From positions 248,001-312,000 of the forward strand of contig NZ_CP019037.1 in assembly GCF_001941825.1 (NCBI RefSeq): a stretch of DNA of 64,000 nt, read 5' to 3'. The position numbers and the translations under genes were made by a program. The notes below the pieces were generated by a model that was not told the DNA's origin, did no database searches, and saw only the letters and a list, made by a program, of their open reading frames with translations. Of this stretch, positions 10,821 to 20,308 are shown one piece after another. Each line of letters opens with the position of its first letter. The stretch's first letter is position 1. Origin of the DNA: Massilia putida. Lineage in GTDB: Bacteria > Pseudomonadota > Gammaproteobacteria > Burkholderiales > Burkholderiaceae_D.

Positions 10821-12173
10821 ATGGAGACTGCCGTGCAAGCGAACTTAAAATCCGATATCGAGCGCATCTTCCAGTTGCAGCGCGGCGAGCGCGCCGCGCT
10901 CAAGGCATCGACCGCGGCCCAGCGCTGTGCGCGCCTGCGTCGGCTGCGCGAGGCCATCGTCGCCCATATCGACCAGATCGCCGAGGCCCTGTATCTCGAC
11001 CTGCGCAAGGCACGTGAGGGCGCCCGGAACACCGAGGTGGTGTCCGCGCTGGACGAGATCGACACCGCGCTGGCCAACCTGGCGCAATGGATGGAGGATG
11101 AGGCGGTCGAACCTTCGCCGCATTTCAAGGGCAACCAGACGTTCATCCGCTACGAGCCGCGCGGCGTGGTATTGCTGTTCGGCCCCTGGAATTTCCCGTT
11201 CTCGCTGGTGTTCGCGCCGCTGGCGCAAATCGTCGCCGCAGGGAATGCGTGCATCGTCAAGCCGAACGAATTGCAGCCCCATACCAGCGCCGTGACGGCC
11301 AGGATCATCCGCGCCGCGTTCCCGGAGCAGGAAGTGGCCGTGTTCGAGGGGGGCGTGCCGCTGGCCGAGCAGTTGCTCGAGCTGCCGGTCGACCACATCT
11401 TCTTCACCGGCAGTCCGGCCGTGGGCAAGCGCATCATGGCCGCGGCGGCGCGCCACCTGGCCACCGTGACGCTGGAGCTGGGCGGGAAGTGCCCGGCCAT
11501 CGTCGACCAGGGCGTGGACCTGGTCCGAACCGCCTCGATGGTGGTGGCGGCGCGCTTTCGCAACGCCGGGCAGCTGTGTTTGTCGGTCGACCACGTGTGG
11601 GTGCCCGAGTCGCTGCGCGACCCGTTCGTGCAGGTGGCACAGGGCGTGATCGCCAAAATGTTCTACGCCGACGGGCATCTGGTCAAGGAACGGCTGCCGC
11701 ACATTGTCGATGCCCGCAACTTCGCGCGCGTGCTGGGCTATATCGACGATGCGGTGGCGCGCGGCGCGCGTGTTGCCTGCGGCGGCGAGCGCGATCCGGT
11801 CGACCTGACCATCGACCCCACCATCCTGGTCGACGTGCCGCTGGACGCGAAAGTGATGCAAGAAGAGATCTTCGGTCCGATCCTGCCGGTGCTGACCTAC
11901 ACCTCGCTCGACCAGGTGACCGATGTCGTCGATGCCGGCGGCAAGCCGCTCGCCGCCTATATCTTCAGTCCTGACCAGGCCTTCATCGACGAGGTGCTGC
12001 TGAAGACGTCCTCGGGCGGCGTCACGGTCAATGGCGTGATGATGCACTACGCCGAGTCGCGCCTGCCGTTCGGCGGCGTCAACGGCAGCGGCATCGGCCG
12101 CTACAAGGGCCTGGCCGGCTTCCGCGAGCTGTCCAACGGCCGCTCGGTCTTCGTGCAGGCGGCGCCGGCCTGA
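10821..12173 (+). CDS. Aldehyde dehydrogenase, coniferyl/fatty-aldehyde class
   Basis: 450 residues from ATG 10821, preferred because GAGGGG precedes it; ATG 10809, which overlaps the adh stop, is possible. NAD(P)-dependent oxidation of an aldehyde to the acid. Shows YEPRGVVLLFGPWNFP, FFTGSPAVGKRIM, Glu219 in LELGGK and the catalytic Cys253 in NAGQLCLS. The short length and absence of the N-terminal extension fit the class 3/coniferyl group. It forms a two-gene unit with adh, closed by the terminator at 12194. Confidence 0.92.
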   Translation: METAVQANLKSDIERIFQLQRGERAALKASTAAQRCARLRRLREAIVAHIDQIAEALYLDLRKAREGARNTEVVSALDEIDTALANLAQWMEDEAVEPSPHFKGNQTFIRYEPRGVVLLFGPWNFPFSLVFAPLAQIVAAGNACIVKPNELQPHTSAVTARIIRAAFPEQEVAVFEGGVPLAEQLLELPVDHIFFTGSPAVGKRIMAAAARHLATVTLELGGKCPAIVDQGVDLVRTASMVVAARFRNAGQLCLSVDHVWVPESLRDPFVQVAQGVIAKMFYADGHLVKERLPHIVDARNFARVLGYIDDAVARGARVACGGERDPVDLTIDPTILVDVPLDAKVMQEEIFGPILPVLTYTSLDQVTDVVDAGGKPLAAYIFSPDQAFIDEVLLKTSSGGVTVNGVMMHYAESRLPFGGVNGSGIGRYKGLAGFRELSNGRSVFVQAAPA

Positions 12174-12193
12174 CTCTTCCCGCGTGCCACTTC

Positions 12194-12229
12194 GCCGCCG
12201 CCAGCCTCGCGCTGCCGGCGGCTTTTTTT
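12194..12229 (+). terminator. Rho-independent terminator after aldehyde dehydrogenase
   Basis: GCCGCCG (12194-12200) and CAGC pair with GCTG and CGGCGGC (12216-12222), with one C/C mismatch and a five-base loop, followed by seven T. A strong intrinsic terminator that separates the adh-aldh unit from the flavin reductase. Confidence 0.85.
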
Positions 12230-12249
12230 CGTCTTCCAGACGCTTGCTA

Positions 12250-12263
12250 ATGACAATAAAGAT
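12250..12263 (-). promoter_or_regulatory. Weak copy of the ATCAT element upstream of the flavin reductase
   Basis: Forward strand ATGAC-AATA-AAGAT: each half matches ATGAT at four of five bases with the same 9-base period. It lies 48 bases before the start at 12312 in an AT-rich stretch (12240-12300). Confidence 0.3.
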
Positions 12264-12311
12264 ATATACTATTAATGTAATTAGAAGCCATACAGTCACA
12301 GGGGACAGTCC

Positions 12312-13289
12312 ATGACCAGCAACGCAAGTTTCGATTCACGCAGTTTCCGCAACGCCCTCGGCTCGTTCGCCACGGGCGTCACCATCGTCACCACGCGCGA
12401 CGCTGACGGCAAGGACGTCGGGCTGACCGCCAACAGCTTCAATTCGGTATCGCTCGACCCGCCGATGGTGCTGTGGAGCCTGGCCAAGACGTCGGCGGCG
12501 CTGCCGGCCTTTATGGAAAGCGCGCATTTCGCCGTCCATATCCTGTCGGCCGAGCAGGAGGCGCTGTCGAACACGTTCTCCCGGCGCGGGATCGACAAGT
12601 TCGCCGGCGTGGAGGTGGCGCGCGGCATCGGCGGCGTCGCGCTGCTGGCCGGGTGCTCTGCCTACTTCGAATGCAAGACGACCTTCCGCTACGAGGGCGG
12701 CGACCACGTGATCTTCGTCGGCGAGGTCGTCGGCTTCACCGACGAGGCCCGTGCACCGCTGGTCTATCACAGCGGCGGCTATGGCCTGGTAGTGAAAAAG
12801 CAGGTGCCGCCGCCGGCCCACCCGGGCAACGCGCGCGAAGGCGAGGGGAGCTTCAACAAGAACTTCCTCGGCTATCTGCTGGGTGCGTCCTACCAGCAGG
12901 TCTTCCAGCCGATCCGCAAGGAACTCGATGCGCTGGACCTGTCGGAGGACGACTACCTGGTCCTCAGCATCCTGGGCATCGGCGACGACCGTAGCCTGGC
13001 CGAACTCGATACCTTGTTGTCCATCTCCGGGCGCAGCGCCAGTGCCGAGGTGCGCGAGGGCTTGTGCCGGCGTGGCCTGCTGCGCGAGTGCGCCGGCGCG
13101 GACGGCGCACCGCGCCTGACCCTGACTGAGGCCGGACGCGCGCTGGAACTGCGGCTGCTGGCGGTGGCCAAGCTGGCCGAAGCGACGGCGGAGTCGGCGC
13201 TCGACTACAGCGAGGTGCAATTGCTCAAACAACTGCTGAAACGAATCGTGCGCAAGACGGCTGTCGCGCCCCAGTTGCTGTGGAAATGA
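12312..13289 (+). CDS. Flavin reductase with C-terminal MarR-like domain (C1-type)
   Basis: 325 residues. Residues about 10-165 form an FMN-binding split-barrel reductase domain (GSFATGVTIVTT, GLTANSFNSVSLDPP, YHSGGYG). After a linker, residues about 175-325 look like a winged-helix MarR-type domain. The same architecture is known in the reductase C1 of Acinetobacter 4-hydroxyphenylacetate hydroxylase, where the tail senses the aromatic substrate and gates NADH oxidation. It would supply reduced flavin to a monooxygenase, but no oxygenase partner is in the window. Stands alone between a terminator and the DUF1302 operon. Confidence 0.88.
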   Translation: MTSNASFDSRSFRNALGSFATGVTIVTTRDADGKDVGLTANSFNSVSLDPPMVLWSLAKTSAALPAFMESAHFAVHILSAEQEALSNTFSRRGIDKFAGVEVARGIGGVALLAGCSAYFECKTTFRYEGGDHVIFVGEVVGFTDEARAPLVYHSGGYGLVVKKQVPPPAHPGNAREGEGSFNKNFLGYLLGASYQQVFQPIRKELDALDLSEDDYLVLSILGIGDDRSLAELDTLLSISGRSASAEVREGLCRRGLLRECAGADGAPRLTLTEAGRALELRLLAVAKLAEATAESALDYSEVQLLKQLLKRIVRKTAVAPQLLWK

Positions 13290-13462
13290 GAAATTCCAAA
13301 TAAAAGATCTCAATCATATATATCTTTATGTTATATTTAGATCGCGCCGGGTCGCGCAACAGGACTTCGGAGACAGGGTCCTGGCCACAAAAATGCTGAC
13401 CGGCAGCGCACGACAACGTCATACCAGACCAGTGGCAGCGATGCCCGACTAGGAGAATAAGA
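13290..13462 (+). other. Intergenic promoter region before the DUF1302 operon
   Basis: 173 bases. The first 50 are AT-rich and include the ATCAT-type element at 13313-13326; the remainder is GC-rich leader with AGGAGA at 13451-13456 serving the ATG at 13463. No ORF or clear terminator. Confidence 0.55.
13313..13326 (+). promoter_or_regulatory. ATCAT-N4-ATCTT element upstream of the DUF1302 operon
   Basis: ATCAT-ATAT-ATCTT, nine of ten conserved bases, in the leader of the longest catabolic operon in the window. Confidence 0.45.
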
Positions 13463-15115
13463 ATGCACAAGGAGACCGGACGCCAGGCGTCCATGTTCGG
13501 CAAACAACCCAGGATGTCGCCGCTGGCGGCTTGCCTCGCGGTGGCGATGCTGGGAGGCGTCGCCTCGACTGCCTCGGCGGTGGAAATCGCGACGGGCAAC
13601 CCCGACCTGTCGATCCGTTGGGACAACACGCTACGCTACCTTGTCGGCGTGCGTGCCGAAGGACGCGATCCGCGCATCGCCAACAACCCCACGGCGGACG
13701 AGGGCGATTTCAAGTTCGACAAGGGGCAGCTCGTCGCCAACCGGCTCGACCTGTTCAGCGAGATGGACATCGTCTACAAGCGCGATTTCGGCGCCCGCAT
13801 CTCCGCCGCCGCCTGGTACGACCACGCTTACCGCAACGACACGGTCAACACGAATCCCGCGCTGAACAGTCCGTCGAGCTACATCGGCAACAAGTACAGC
13901 AGCTTTACCGACCGCTACTACCATGGCCCGTCGGGCGAACTGCTGGACGCCTTCGCATTTGGCAATTTCGATGTGGCCGGCATGCCGGTGGCGGTCAAGA
14001 CGGGTCGCCTGAGCACCTACTGGGGCATGGCGCTGTTCTACGGCGGCGGCATCGCCTACGGCCAGCAGCCGGTCGACGGCCGCAAGGCGGCGGCCAACCC
14101 GGGGATCGAAGTGAAGGAAACCTTCCTGCCGCTGACCCAGTTGAACGTCCAGACCCAGGTCTCCGACACCGTGTCGCTCAACGCGCAGTACTACTTGGAG
14201 TGGAAGGAAACGCGTATTCCGGAAGGCGGCACCTACCTGGGGAGTACCGATTTCCTGCTCAGTGGCCCGCAGCTCGGCGGCAGCCTGCCGTTCGTGCACG
14301 GCGTCGACGACAAGCCCGGCAACAGCGGCAACTGGGGCGTCAATGCGAAGTGGACTCCGGAGGGATTCAATGGCGCGACCATCGGCCTGTACTACCGCGG
14401 TTTCGACGAGAAGCTGTTCTGGCTGCTGCGCAATCCGGCCGCGCCGCTGCAATACCGCGCCGTCTATCCGCAAGGTACCAAGCTGATCGGCCTGAGCTAC
14501 GACGGCACCATCGGCCCTTATGCTGTCGGTGCCGAACTGGCCATGCGCCGCAACGCCGGCCTGCAATCGATACCGCTGGCGGCCGTGGCTGAAGGTGCAC
14601 GAGGCAACACCTGGCACGGCGACGTCAACACCACGTTCTCGCTGCCGAACGCACCGCTGTGGGATACTGGCGTCGTGGCCGCCGAATTGAATTTCGAACA
14701 CCTGGACAAGGTGACCCGCAACGCCAGCCTGTACCGCGGCGAGGGTACCGCCGCCTGCGGCACCGGCAATACCCGCAAGGATGGCTGTGCCACCCGCAAC
14801 GCAGTCGGCGTCGCGCTGCGGATCGCGCCGCAATACCTGGGCGTGTTCGACGGCGTCGACCTGACCGTACCCCTGACGTTTTCCAAAGGACTGCGCGGCA
14901 ACTCGTCTGCCTTCGGCGGGGTGAACGAAGGTGTGTTCTCGTGGTCGCTCGGGATCGAGGCCGACGTCCGCAAGTCGTGCATCGTGTCGCTGCGTTATGC
15001 CGATACCTACTCGCCGATTGCCAAGGTGGTCAACGGTGTCGCCGCTTCGGGGCAGCCGGGCTACACCACCAACGATCGCGGCTGGGTGTCGCTCACTGTC
15101 AAAGCATCGTTCTAA
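13463..15115 (+). CDS. DUF1302 family outer-membrane-type protein
   Basis: 550 residues with an N-terminal export signal: basic start, then a hydrophobic stretch LAACLAVAMLGGVASTASA with likely cleavage near residue 38. The mature part has alternating amphipathic strands and an aromatic-rich C-terminus ending in Phe (SLTVKASF), as in outer-membrane beta-barrels. DUF1302 members are commonly followed by DUF1329, YCF48 and MMPL genes, exactly the order here. The likely role is passage of a hydrophobic substrate across the outer membrane; biochemical function is not established. First gene of a long operon reaching 28129. Confidence 0.85.
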   Translation: MHKETGRQASMFGKQPRMSPLAACLAVAMLGGVASTASAVEIATGNPDLSIRWDNTLRYLVGVRAEGRDPRIANNPTADEGDFKFDKGQLVANRLDLFSEMDIVYKRDFGARISAAAWYDHAYRNDTVNTNPALNSPSSYIGNKYSSFTDRYYHGPSGELLDAFAFGNFDVAGMPVAVKTGRLSTYWGMALFYGGGIAYGQQPVDGRKAAANPGIEVKETFLPLTQLNVQTQVSDTVSLNAQYYLEWKETRIPEGGTYLGSTDFLLSGPQLGGSLPFVHGVDDKPGNSGNWGVNAKWTPEGFNGATIGLYYRGFDEKLFWLLRNPAAPLQYRAVYPQGTKLIGLSYDGTIGPYAVGAELAMRRNAGLQSIPLAAVAEGARGNTWHGDVNTTFSLPNAPLWDTGVVAAELNFEHLDKVTRNASLYRGEGTAACGTGNTRKDGCATRNAVGVALRIAPQYLGVFDGVDLTVPLTFSKGLRGNSSAFGGVNEGVFSWSLGIEADVRKSCIVSLRYADTYSPIAKVVNGVAASGQPGYTTNDRGWVSLTVKASF

Positions 15116-15134
15116 TACAAACATTGGAGACAGC

Positions 15135-16511
15135 ATGATGAAACTGAACCATCGAATGCTCGCCGCGGCCGTCGCGGCGCTGGTCGGTGGCGGCGCAGGT
15201 GCGACCGCCACCCCGGAAGAACTCAAGCAGCTCGGCACCACGCTGACCGCCTGGGGCGCCGAAAAGGCCGGCAATAAGGACGGCAGCATCCCTGCTTACA
15301 CGGGCGGCCTCACCAAGACGCCGGCCGGCATCACCCCAGCGCCCAAGCTTCCCGATCCCTATGTCGGTGAAAAGCCGCTGTTCTCGATCGATGCGAAGAA
15401 CGCCCAGCAATATGCGGACAAGCTGACCCCCGGCCAGCAGGAGCTGATCCGGCGCTTTCCGGGTTATCGGATGGACATCTATCCGACCCACCGCAGCTTC
15501 CCCGAGATGCCCAAGGCCATCCAGCAGGCCTCGATCAAGAACGCCGCCAATCCCGAATGCAAGACCACGCCGGATGGGGTTGGACTGCGCGGCTGCTGGG
15601 GCGGTGTGGCGTTCCCCATTCCGCACAACGGCTACGAGGTCATGTGGAACCACGTCGCGCGCTGGCGGGCTACGAGCGAGTACCGGGCAGAGTCGGTACT
15701 GGTCAGCCCTTCCGGTGAGACCTTGCTGAACCAGTCGCAGGCCTATTCGGACTATCCGTATTTTGATTCCGACGTTAGTCGCTACGAGGGTGCCGGGCAG
15801 TATTTTCAGCGCTTCGTCAACCTGTCCCTGGGACCGGCACGCGACGCTGGCAATGTAACAATGGTGTTCTATCCCTTGCAGAGCGACCAGATGGACCAGC
15901 GTACTTGGTCTTACACGCCCGGCCAGCGTCGGGTTCGTCTCGCACCCGAGTTCGCCTACGACGCGCCATCGGCGCAAATGGGGGGCGCCATGAACTTCGA
16001 CGAGATCGGCCTGTTTTCGGGAAAGATGGACCGTTATGATTTCAAGCTCGTCGGCCGCGAAGAAAAATACGTTCCGTCGAATACCTATGCGTTGTTGTTC
16101 GGCACTAACAAAGCGAAGATCCTCGGCAAGCAGTACATCAATCCCGACGTCATGCGCTTCGAACTGCGCCGTGTATGGGTTGTACAGGCCACGCTCAAGC
16201 CCGGGAAACGCCACGTTGCACCCAAGCGCACCTTCTATATCGACGAGGATTCCTGGACGGTGCTGGCGACCGAAGTGTACGATAGTTCGGGCAAGATGAC
16301 GCGCGTGCAGCACAGCTGCTCGCTGCCGGACTACACGACCGGAACGTGGATCAGCGCCTCGTTCTTCATCAGCTACGATCTGCCGAAGTCGCAGTACGCC
16401 GCAGTGAACCTGATCGGCATCACGGACGGCGGCTTTTATCGCAAGCTGAACGAACGTCGTCCAGAGCGTTCGCTTACGCCTGAATCGCTAGCGTCGTCCG
16501 GCCTGCGGTAA
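15135..16511 (+). CDS. DUF1329 family periplasmic lipoprotein-sorting-like protein
   Basis: 458 residues from ATG 15135 (TTGGAG upstream; the second ATG at 15138 is equally possible). Signal peptide of about 25 residues ending GGAGATA. The mature start TPEELKQLGTTLTAWGAEKAGNKDG and the repeated LYP/TYP-like segments are family hallmarks. The fold is thought to be LolA/LolB-like, suited to binding a lipid-like ligand in the periplasm. A clear paralogue sits at 32397 in the next operon. Next to DUF1302 and the MMPL pump it probably forms a cross-envelope transport set; that role is inference. Confidence 0.85.
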   Translation: MMKLNHRMLAAAVAALVGGGAGATATPEELKQLGTTLTAWGAEKAGNKDGSIPAYTGGLTKTPAGITPAPKLPDPYVGEKPLFSIDAKNAQQYADKLTPGQQELIRRFPGYRMDIYPTHRSFPEMPKAIQQASIKNAANPECKTTPDGVGLRGCWGGVAFPIPHNGYEVMWNHVARWRATSEYRAESVLVSPSGETLLNQSQAYSDYPYFDSDVSRYEGAGQYFQRFVNLSLGPARDAGNVTMVFYPLQSDQMDQRTWSYTPGQRRVRLAPEFAYDAPSAQMGGAMNFDEIGLFSGKMDRYDFKLVGREEKYVPSNTYALLFGTNKAKILGKQYINPDVMRFELRRVWVVQATLKPGKRHVAPKRTFYIDEDSWTVLATEVYDSSGKMTRVQHSCSLPDYTTGTWISASFFISYDLPKSQYAAVNLIGITDGGFYRKLNERRPERSLTPESLASSGLR

Positions 16512-16526
16512 CCCGCAGCGCCATGC

Positions 16527-16552
16527 GCGCCGGCACGTGACAGTGCCGGCGC
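16527..16552 (+). promoter_or_regulatory. Intercistronic hairpin
   Basis: GCGCCGGCAC (16527-16536) pairs perfectly with GTGCCGGCGC (16543-16552) across a six-base loop, without a T-run. It lies between two operon genes, so mRNA stabilisation or partial attenuation is more likely than termination. Confidence 0.5.
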
Positions 16553-16588
16553 AGCGAACACAGCATAACAAACACCGGAGACATCGCC

Positions 16589-17692
16589 GTGAGAGCGACC
16601 CCCATCACCGTCATGCTCGCTGCGCTTGGCTGCGGCGCCGCATCTGTCTTGCATGCCGCCGCACCAGCGTCCGTGCCGGCGCCGACGCCCGCGTTTGTGC
16701 CGCCACTGGACATAGCTGCCCGCGCCACGCCTTATGCGGCGGTCTCGCCACTGATTGCGGTCGCCCATGCCGGGCAGCGCCTGGTTGCCGCCGGTTGGCG
16801 CGGCCATATCGTGATATCCGACGACCAGGGCAGGCACTGGACCCAGGCCACGGTGCCGGTCAGCGTAGATCTCGTCGCCCTCGGCTTTCCCACCCCGGCC
16901 CAGGGATGGGCGGTGGGCCACGGTGGCGTTATCCTGCACAGCAGCGATGGCGGCCGTACTTGGGTACGCCAGGCCGATGGTCGCTCGCTCGGCGCCGCCA
17001 CCGTGCGTTATTACGAGGCGCTTGCCGCGCACGGCGACCCGGGGATCGCCAAGACGCTCGCGGATGCGCGCGCAAATACGACAAACGGCCCCGAGCTGCC
17101 CTGGCTGGGCGTACATTTTTTGAACGAGCGCGAAGGGTATGTCGTGGGCGCGTTCAACTCCATCATGAAGACTGAGGACGGCGGCAAGTCCTGGTTGCCA
17201 TGGATGGAGCGCGTCGACAACCCCAAGGGCTATCACCTGAATGCCATCACGGCCGTCGGCCAGACGCTGTACATCGCCGCCGAGCAGGGCACGGTGTTTC
17301 GCCTGAAGTCGGGCGGCGCGCGGTTCGAAGCGCTCGACACCGGCTATCGTGGCTCCTTCTTCGGCATCGTCGGCAATGACGAGGTGCTGCTGGCCTATGG
17401 CCTGGGCGGCGTCGCCTACCGTAGCGCCGACGGCGGCACGCACTGGCAACCGGTGCAGACCGGGGTACATGCCGGCATTAACGCGGGGACCGTGCTGGCG
17501 GACGGCCGCATGGTCCTGGCCACCCAGGACGGCAAGCTGCTGGTGGCCAGCGCCGACGGCGCCCGCATCGCGCCGCTCGCGCCGCGAGACACCATGCTGT
17601 TCGCCGGCGTGACACCGGCGGCACCCGGTACCGTGCTCGCGGTCGGGCTGCGCGGCAGCACGGTCGTGGCGATCGGGACGAACGTACCCTAG
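16589..17692 (+). CDS. YCF48/BNR-repeat periplasmic protein
   Basis: 367 residues with a GTG start, chosen because GGAG lies 8 bases upstream. Signal peptide ending near ASVLHAAAPA. The body holds beta-propeller repeats of the photosystem-II-stability (YCF48-like) type with SDGGRTW/EDGGKSW/ADGGTHW units: HSSDGGRTWVRQ, KTEDGGKSWLPW and YRSADGGTHWQP. In this gene order the protein nearly always precedes an MMPL-type transporter and probably is its periplasmic partner. No catalytic motif is evident. Confidence 0.82.
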   Translation: MRATPITVMLAALGCGAASVLHAAAPASVPAPTPAFVPPLDIAARATPYAAVSPLIAVAHAGQRLVAAGWRGHIVISDDQGRHWTQATVPVSVDLVALGFPTPAQGWAVGHGGVILHSSDGGRTWVRQADGRSLGAATVRYYEALAAHGDPGIAKTLADARANTTNGPELPWLGVHFLNEREGYVVGAFNSIMKTEDGGKSWLPWMERVDNPKGYHLNAITAVGQTLYIAAEQGTVFRLKSGGARFEALDTGYRGSFFGIVGNDEVLLAYGLGGVAYRSADGGTHWQPVQTGVHAGINAGTVLADGRMVLATQDGKLLVASADGARIAPLAPRDTMLFAGVTPAAPGTVLAVGLRGSTVVAIGTNVP

Positions 17693-17751
17693 GCGCCCCA
17701 CGGACCCAGACGGGCCGCGGCGCACCTGCGCCGATACATTGGAATTAAATC

Positions 17752-20283
17752 ATGAGTGCTTCAATCGACGACATCGAACTGCCGGTCATCCAGCGGGTCG
17801 AGGATTTTGACAAACAATCCGGCAACTGGCTGGAACGGCTGATCTTCAACCACCGCATCACGGTGCTGGTGGTGTGCGCGGCGATCTCGCTGTTCCTCGG
17901 CTGGCACGCTACGAAGCTGACCGTCAACGCCAGCTACGCACGCACCATTCCGCAGTCCCATCCCTTCGTCAAGAATTACTTCGACAACCTGCAGTCGCTC
18001 AAGGGCATGGGCAATTCACTGCGCATCGTGGTCGAGAACACCCAGGGCGACATCTACGATCCGGAATACCTAGAGGTACTCAAGCAGATCAACGACCGGC
18101 TGTTCCTGACTCCGGGTGTGGACCGTGCCTGGATGAAGTCGCTGTGGACACCGCTGGTGCGCTGGACGGAGGTCAGCGAGGAGGGCTACCGTGGCGGTCC
18201 CGTGATGCCGGATGCCTACGATGGGTCGCCGCGCGCGATCGAGCAGCTGCGCAACAACGTGATCCGTGCCGGCCTGCCGGGCGGCCTGGTGGCGACCGAC
18301 CTGAAATCGAGCATGATCACGGTGCCGCTGCTTGACACGCTGCCCGAGACCGGCAAGCCGCTCGACTACACCATGCTGTCGCGGATGCTCGACAAGGATG
18401 TGCGTGCCAAGTACGAGATGGCGCAACGGCTGGACCGCGAGCTGCACGGCCTGCAGAGCGGCAAGATCAAGATCCATGTGATCGGCTTCGCCAAGCTGGT
18501 GGGCGACCTCATCGCGGGTCTGGAGAAAGTGGTCGGCTTCTTCCTGGTGTCGGCCGCCATCGCCGCCGCCAACATCTACCTGTACACGCGCTGCCTGCGC
18601 AGCACTGTCCTGCTGGTCGCGGTGGCGACCCTTGGCGTAGTGTGGCTGCTTGGCCTGCTGCACCTGCTGGGCTACGACCTCGACCCATATTCGATCCTGG
18701 TCCCGTTCCTGATCTTCGCCATCGGCCTGTCGCACGGCGCGCAAAAGATGAACGGGATCATGCAGGACGTCGGCCGCGGCACCCACAAGTACGTGGCGGC
18801 GCGCTACACGTTCCGCCGCCTGTTCCTGGCCGGGCTGACGGCCCTGTTGACCAATGTGGTCGGCTTCGCCGTGCTGATGATCATCGACATCCCCGCCATC
18901 AAGGACCTGGCGATCACCACCAGCATCGGGGTGCTGATCCTGGTGTTCACCAAGCTGTTCCTGGTGCCGGTGGCGCTGTCCTACACCGGCGTGAGCCGCA
19001 AGGCCGCGTTGCGCAGCCTGCGCTACGACACTGCCAGCAGCAAGGGCGGCGGCATCGGCCGCATCTGGAACGTCCTCGCACGCCTGACCGAGCGCAGGCT
19101 TGCATTGCCGGTCGTGGTGGTGGCCGTGCTGGCCGGTATCGGCGCCGCCGGCGTCAGCCTGACCAGGCTGCAGATCGGCGACCTCGATCCGGGCGCGCCG
19201 GAGCTGCGCGCCGATTCGCGCTACAACCGCGACGTGGCCTACGTGAATGCGCATTACGGCCTGTCGAGCGACCAGTTCGCGGTCATGGTCAAGACCGCCC
19301 CGGACCGGTGCCGGACCTATGACACCCTGGTCGAGACCGAGCGCCTGGCGTGGGAGCTGCGTCATGTGCCGGGGGTGCAGGCGGTGATGTCGGCGCCGAA
19401 TTCGATGCGCGTGATCACGTCCGGCCAGTTCGAGGGCAATCCCAAATGGATGAGCATCAGTTCCAATTCCTCGGTGGCGGGCGTGGCGATTTCGAATGTC
19501 GCGCTGAGCAGCCCGGAGCTGGTCAACGCCGACTGCTCGCTGCTGCCGGTCGTCGCCTACCTGGCCGACCACAAGGCCGCGACGCTGAACCGCGTGGTCG
19601 CGGCGGCCGAGGCGTTCGCCCGCGCGCACGACACCAAGGAGCGCCAGTTCCTGCTGGCGGCGGGAACGGCCGGCATCGAGGCGGCCACCAATACCGTCGT
19701 GAAGGCCGCCAACTACCGCATGCTCGGCCTGCTGTACCTGGCCGTCATCCTGCTGTGCTTCATCGCCTTCCGCAACTGGCGCGCGGTGGTGGTGGCCATC
19801 GTGCCGCTGTTGATCACGTCGTTCCTGTGCGAGGCCCTGATGGTGGCGCTGGGGATCGGCGTCAAGGTGGCGACCCTGCCGGTGATCGCGCTGGGCGTGG
19901 GCGTGGGCGTGGACTATGCGCTGTACCTGCTGAGCGTGCAGCTGGCGGCGCAGCGGGCCGGGATGCCGCTGGCCCAGGCCTACCAGCGCGCATTGCAGCT
20001 GACCGGCAAGGTCGTGGCCCTCATCGGCTTCACGATGGCGGCGGCCGTGGTCACCTGGGCCTGGTCGCCGATCAAGTTCCAGGCCGACATGGGCATCCTG
20101 TTGACCTTCATGTTCGTATGGAACATGGTGGGTGCGCTGACCCTGATCCCGGCATTGTCGGCGTTCCTGCTCAAGGGCGTCGGTCAGCAGCGGGCGCCGG
20201 TTGCCGCCGCCGCAGCGCCCGGCCAGCCGGCCCCCGAGACCGCCAGGCGCGCGCGTCGCATGCGTCTCAAGTCCGGCATCTGA
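17752..20283 (+). CDS. RND/MMPL-family transporter
   Basis: 843 residues. Two-half architecture: a first transmembrane helix near residue 40, a large periplasmic loop, a block of five or six helices around residues 260-410 (VVGFFLVSAAIAAANIYLY, FLIFAIGLSHGAQKMNG), a second loop and a second block around 655-800 (LGVGVGVDYALYLLSV). GxxxD motifs in both blocks (IGLSHG/GVGVGVDYALY) match proton-driven MMPL/sterol-sensing-domain pumps. With DUF1302, DUF1329 and YCF48 it probably moves a hydrophobic catabolic substrate; import or export cannot be decided from sequence. Confidence 0.88.
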   Translation: MSASIDDIELPVIQRVEDFDKQSGNWLERLIFNHRITVLVVCAAISLFLGWHATKLTVNASYARTIPQSHPFVKNYFDNLQSLKGMGNSLRIVVENTQGDIYDPEYLEVLKQINDRLFLTPGVDRAWMKSLWTPLVRWTEVSEEGYRGGPVMPDAYDGSPRAIEQLRNNVIRAGLPGGLVATDLKSSMITVPLLDTLPETGKPLDYTMLSRMLDKDVRAKYEMAQRLDRELHGLQSGKIKIHVIGFAKLVGDLIAGLEKVVGFFLVSAAIAAANIYLYTRCLRSTVLLVAVATLGVVWLLGLLHLLGYDLDPYSILVPFLIFAIGLSHGAQKMNGIMQDVGRGTHKYVAARYTFRRLFLAGLTALLTNVVGFAVLMIIDIPAIKDLAITTSIGVLILVFTKLFLVPVALSYTGVSRKAALRSLRYDTASSKGGGIGRIWNVLARLTERRLALPVVVVAVLAGIGAAGVSLTRLQIGDLDPGAPELRADSRYNRDVAYVNAHYGLSSDQFAVMVKTAPDRCRTYDTLVETERLAWELRHVPGVQAVMSAPNSMRVITSGQFEGNPKWMSISSNSSVAGVAISNVALSSPELVNADCSLLPVVAYLADHKAATLNRVVAAAEAFARAHDTKERQFLLAAGTAGIEAATNTVVKAANYRMLGLLYLAVILLCFIAFRNWRAVVVAIVPLLITSFLCEALMVALGIGVKVATLPVIALGVGVGVDYALYLLSVQLAAQRAGMPLAQAYQRALQLTGKVVALIGFTMAAAVVTWAWSPIKFQADMGILLTFMFVWNMVGALTLIPALSAFLLKGVGQQRAPVAAAAAPGQPAPETARRARRMRLKSGI

Positions 20284-20308
20284 ATTCATCAGCAAGGAAA
20301 GATCGACC

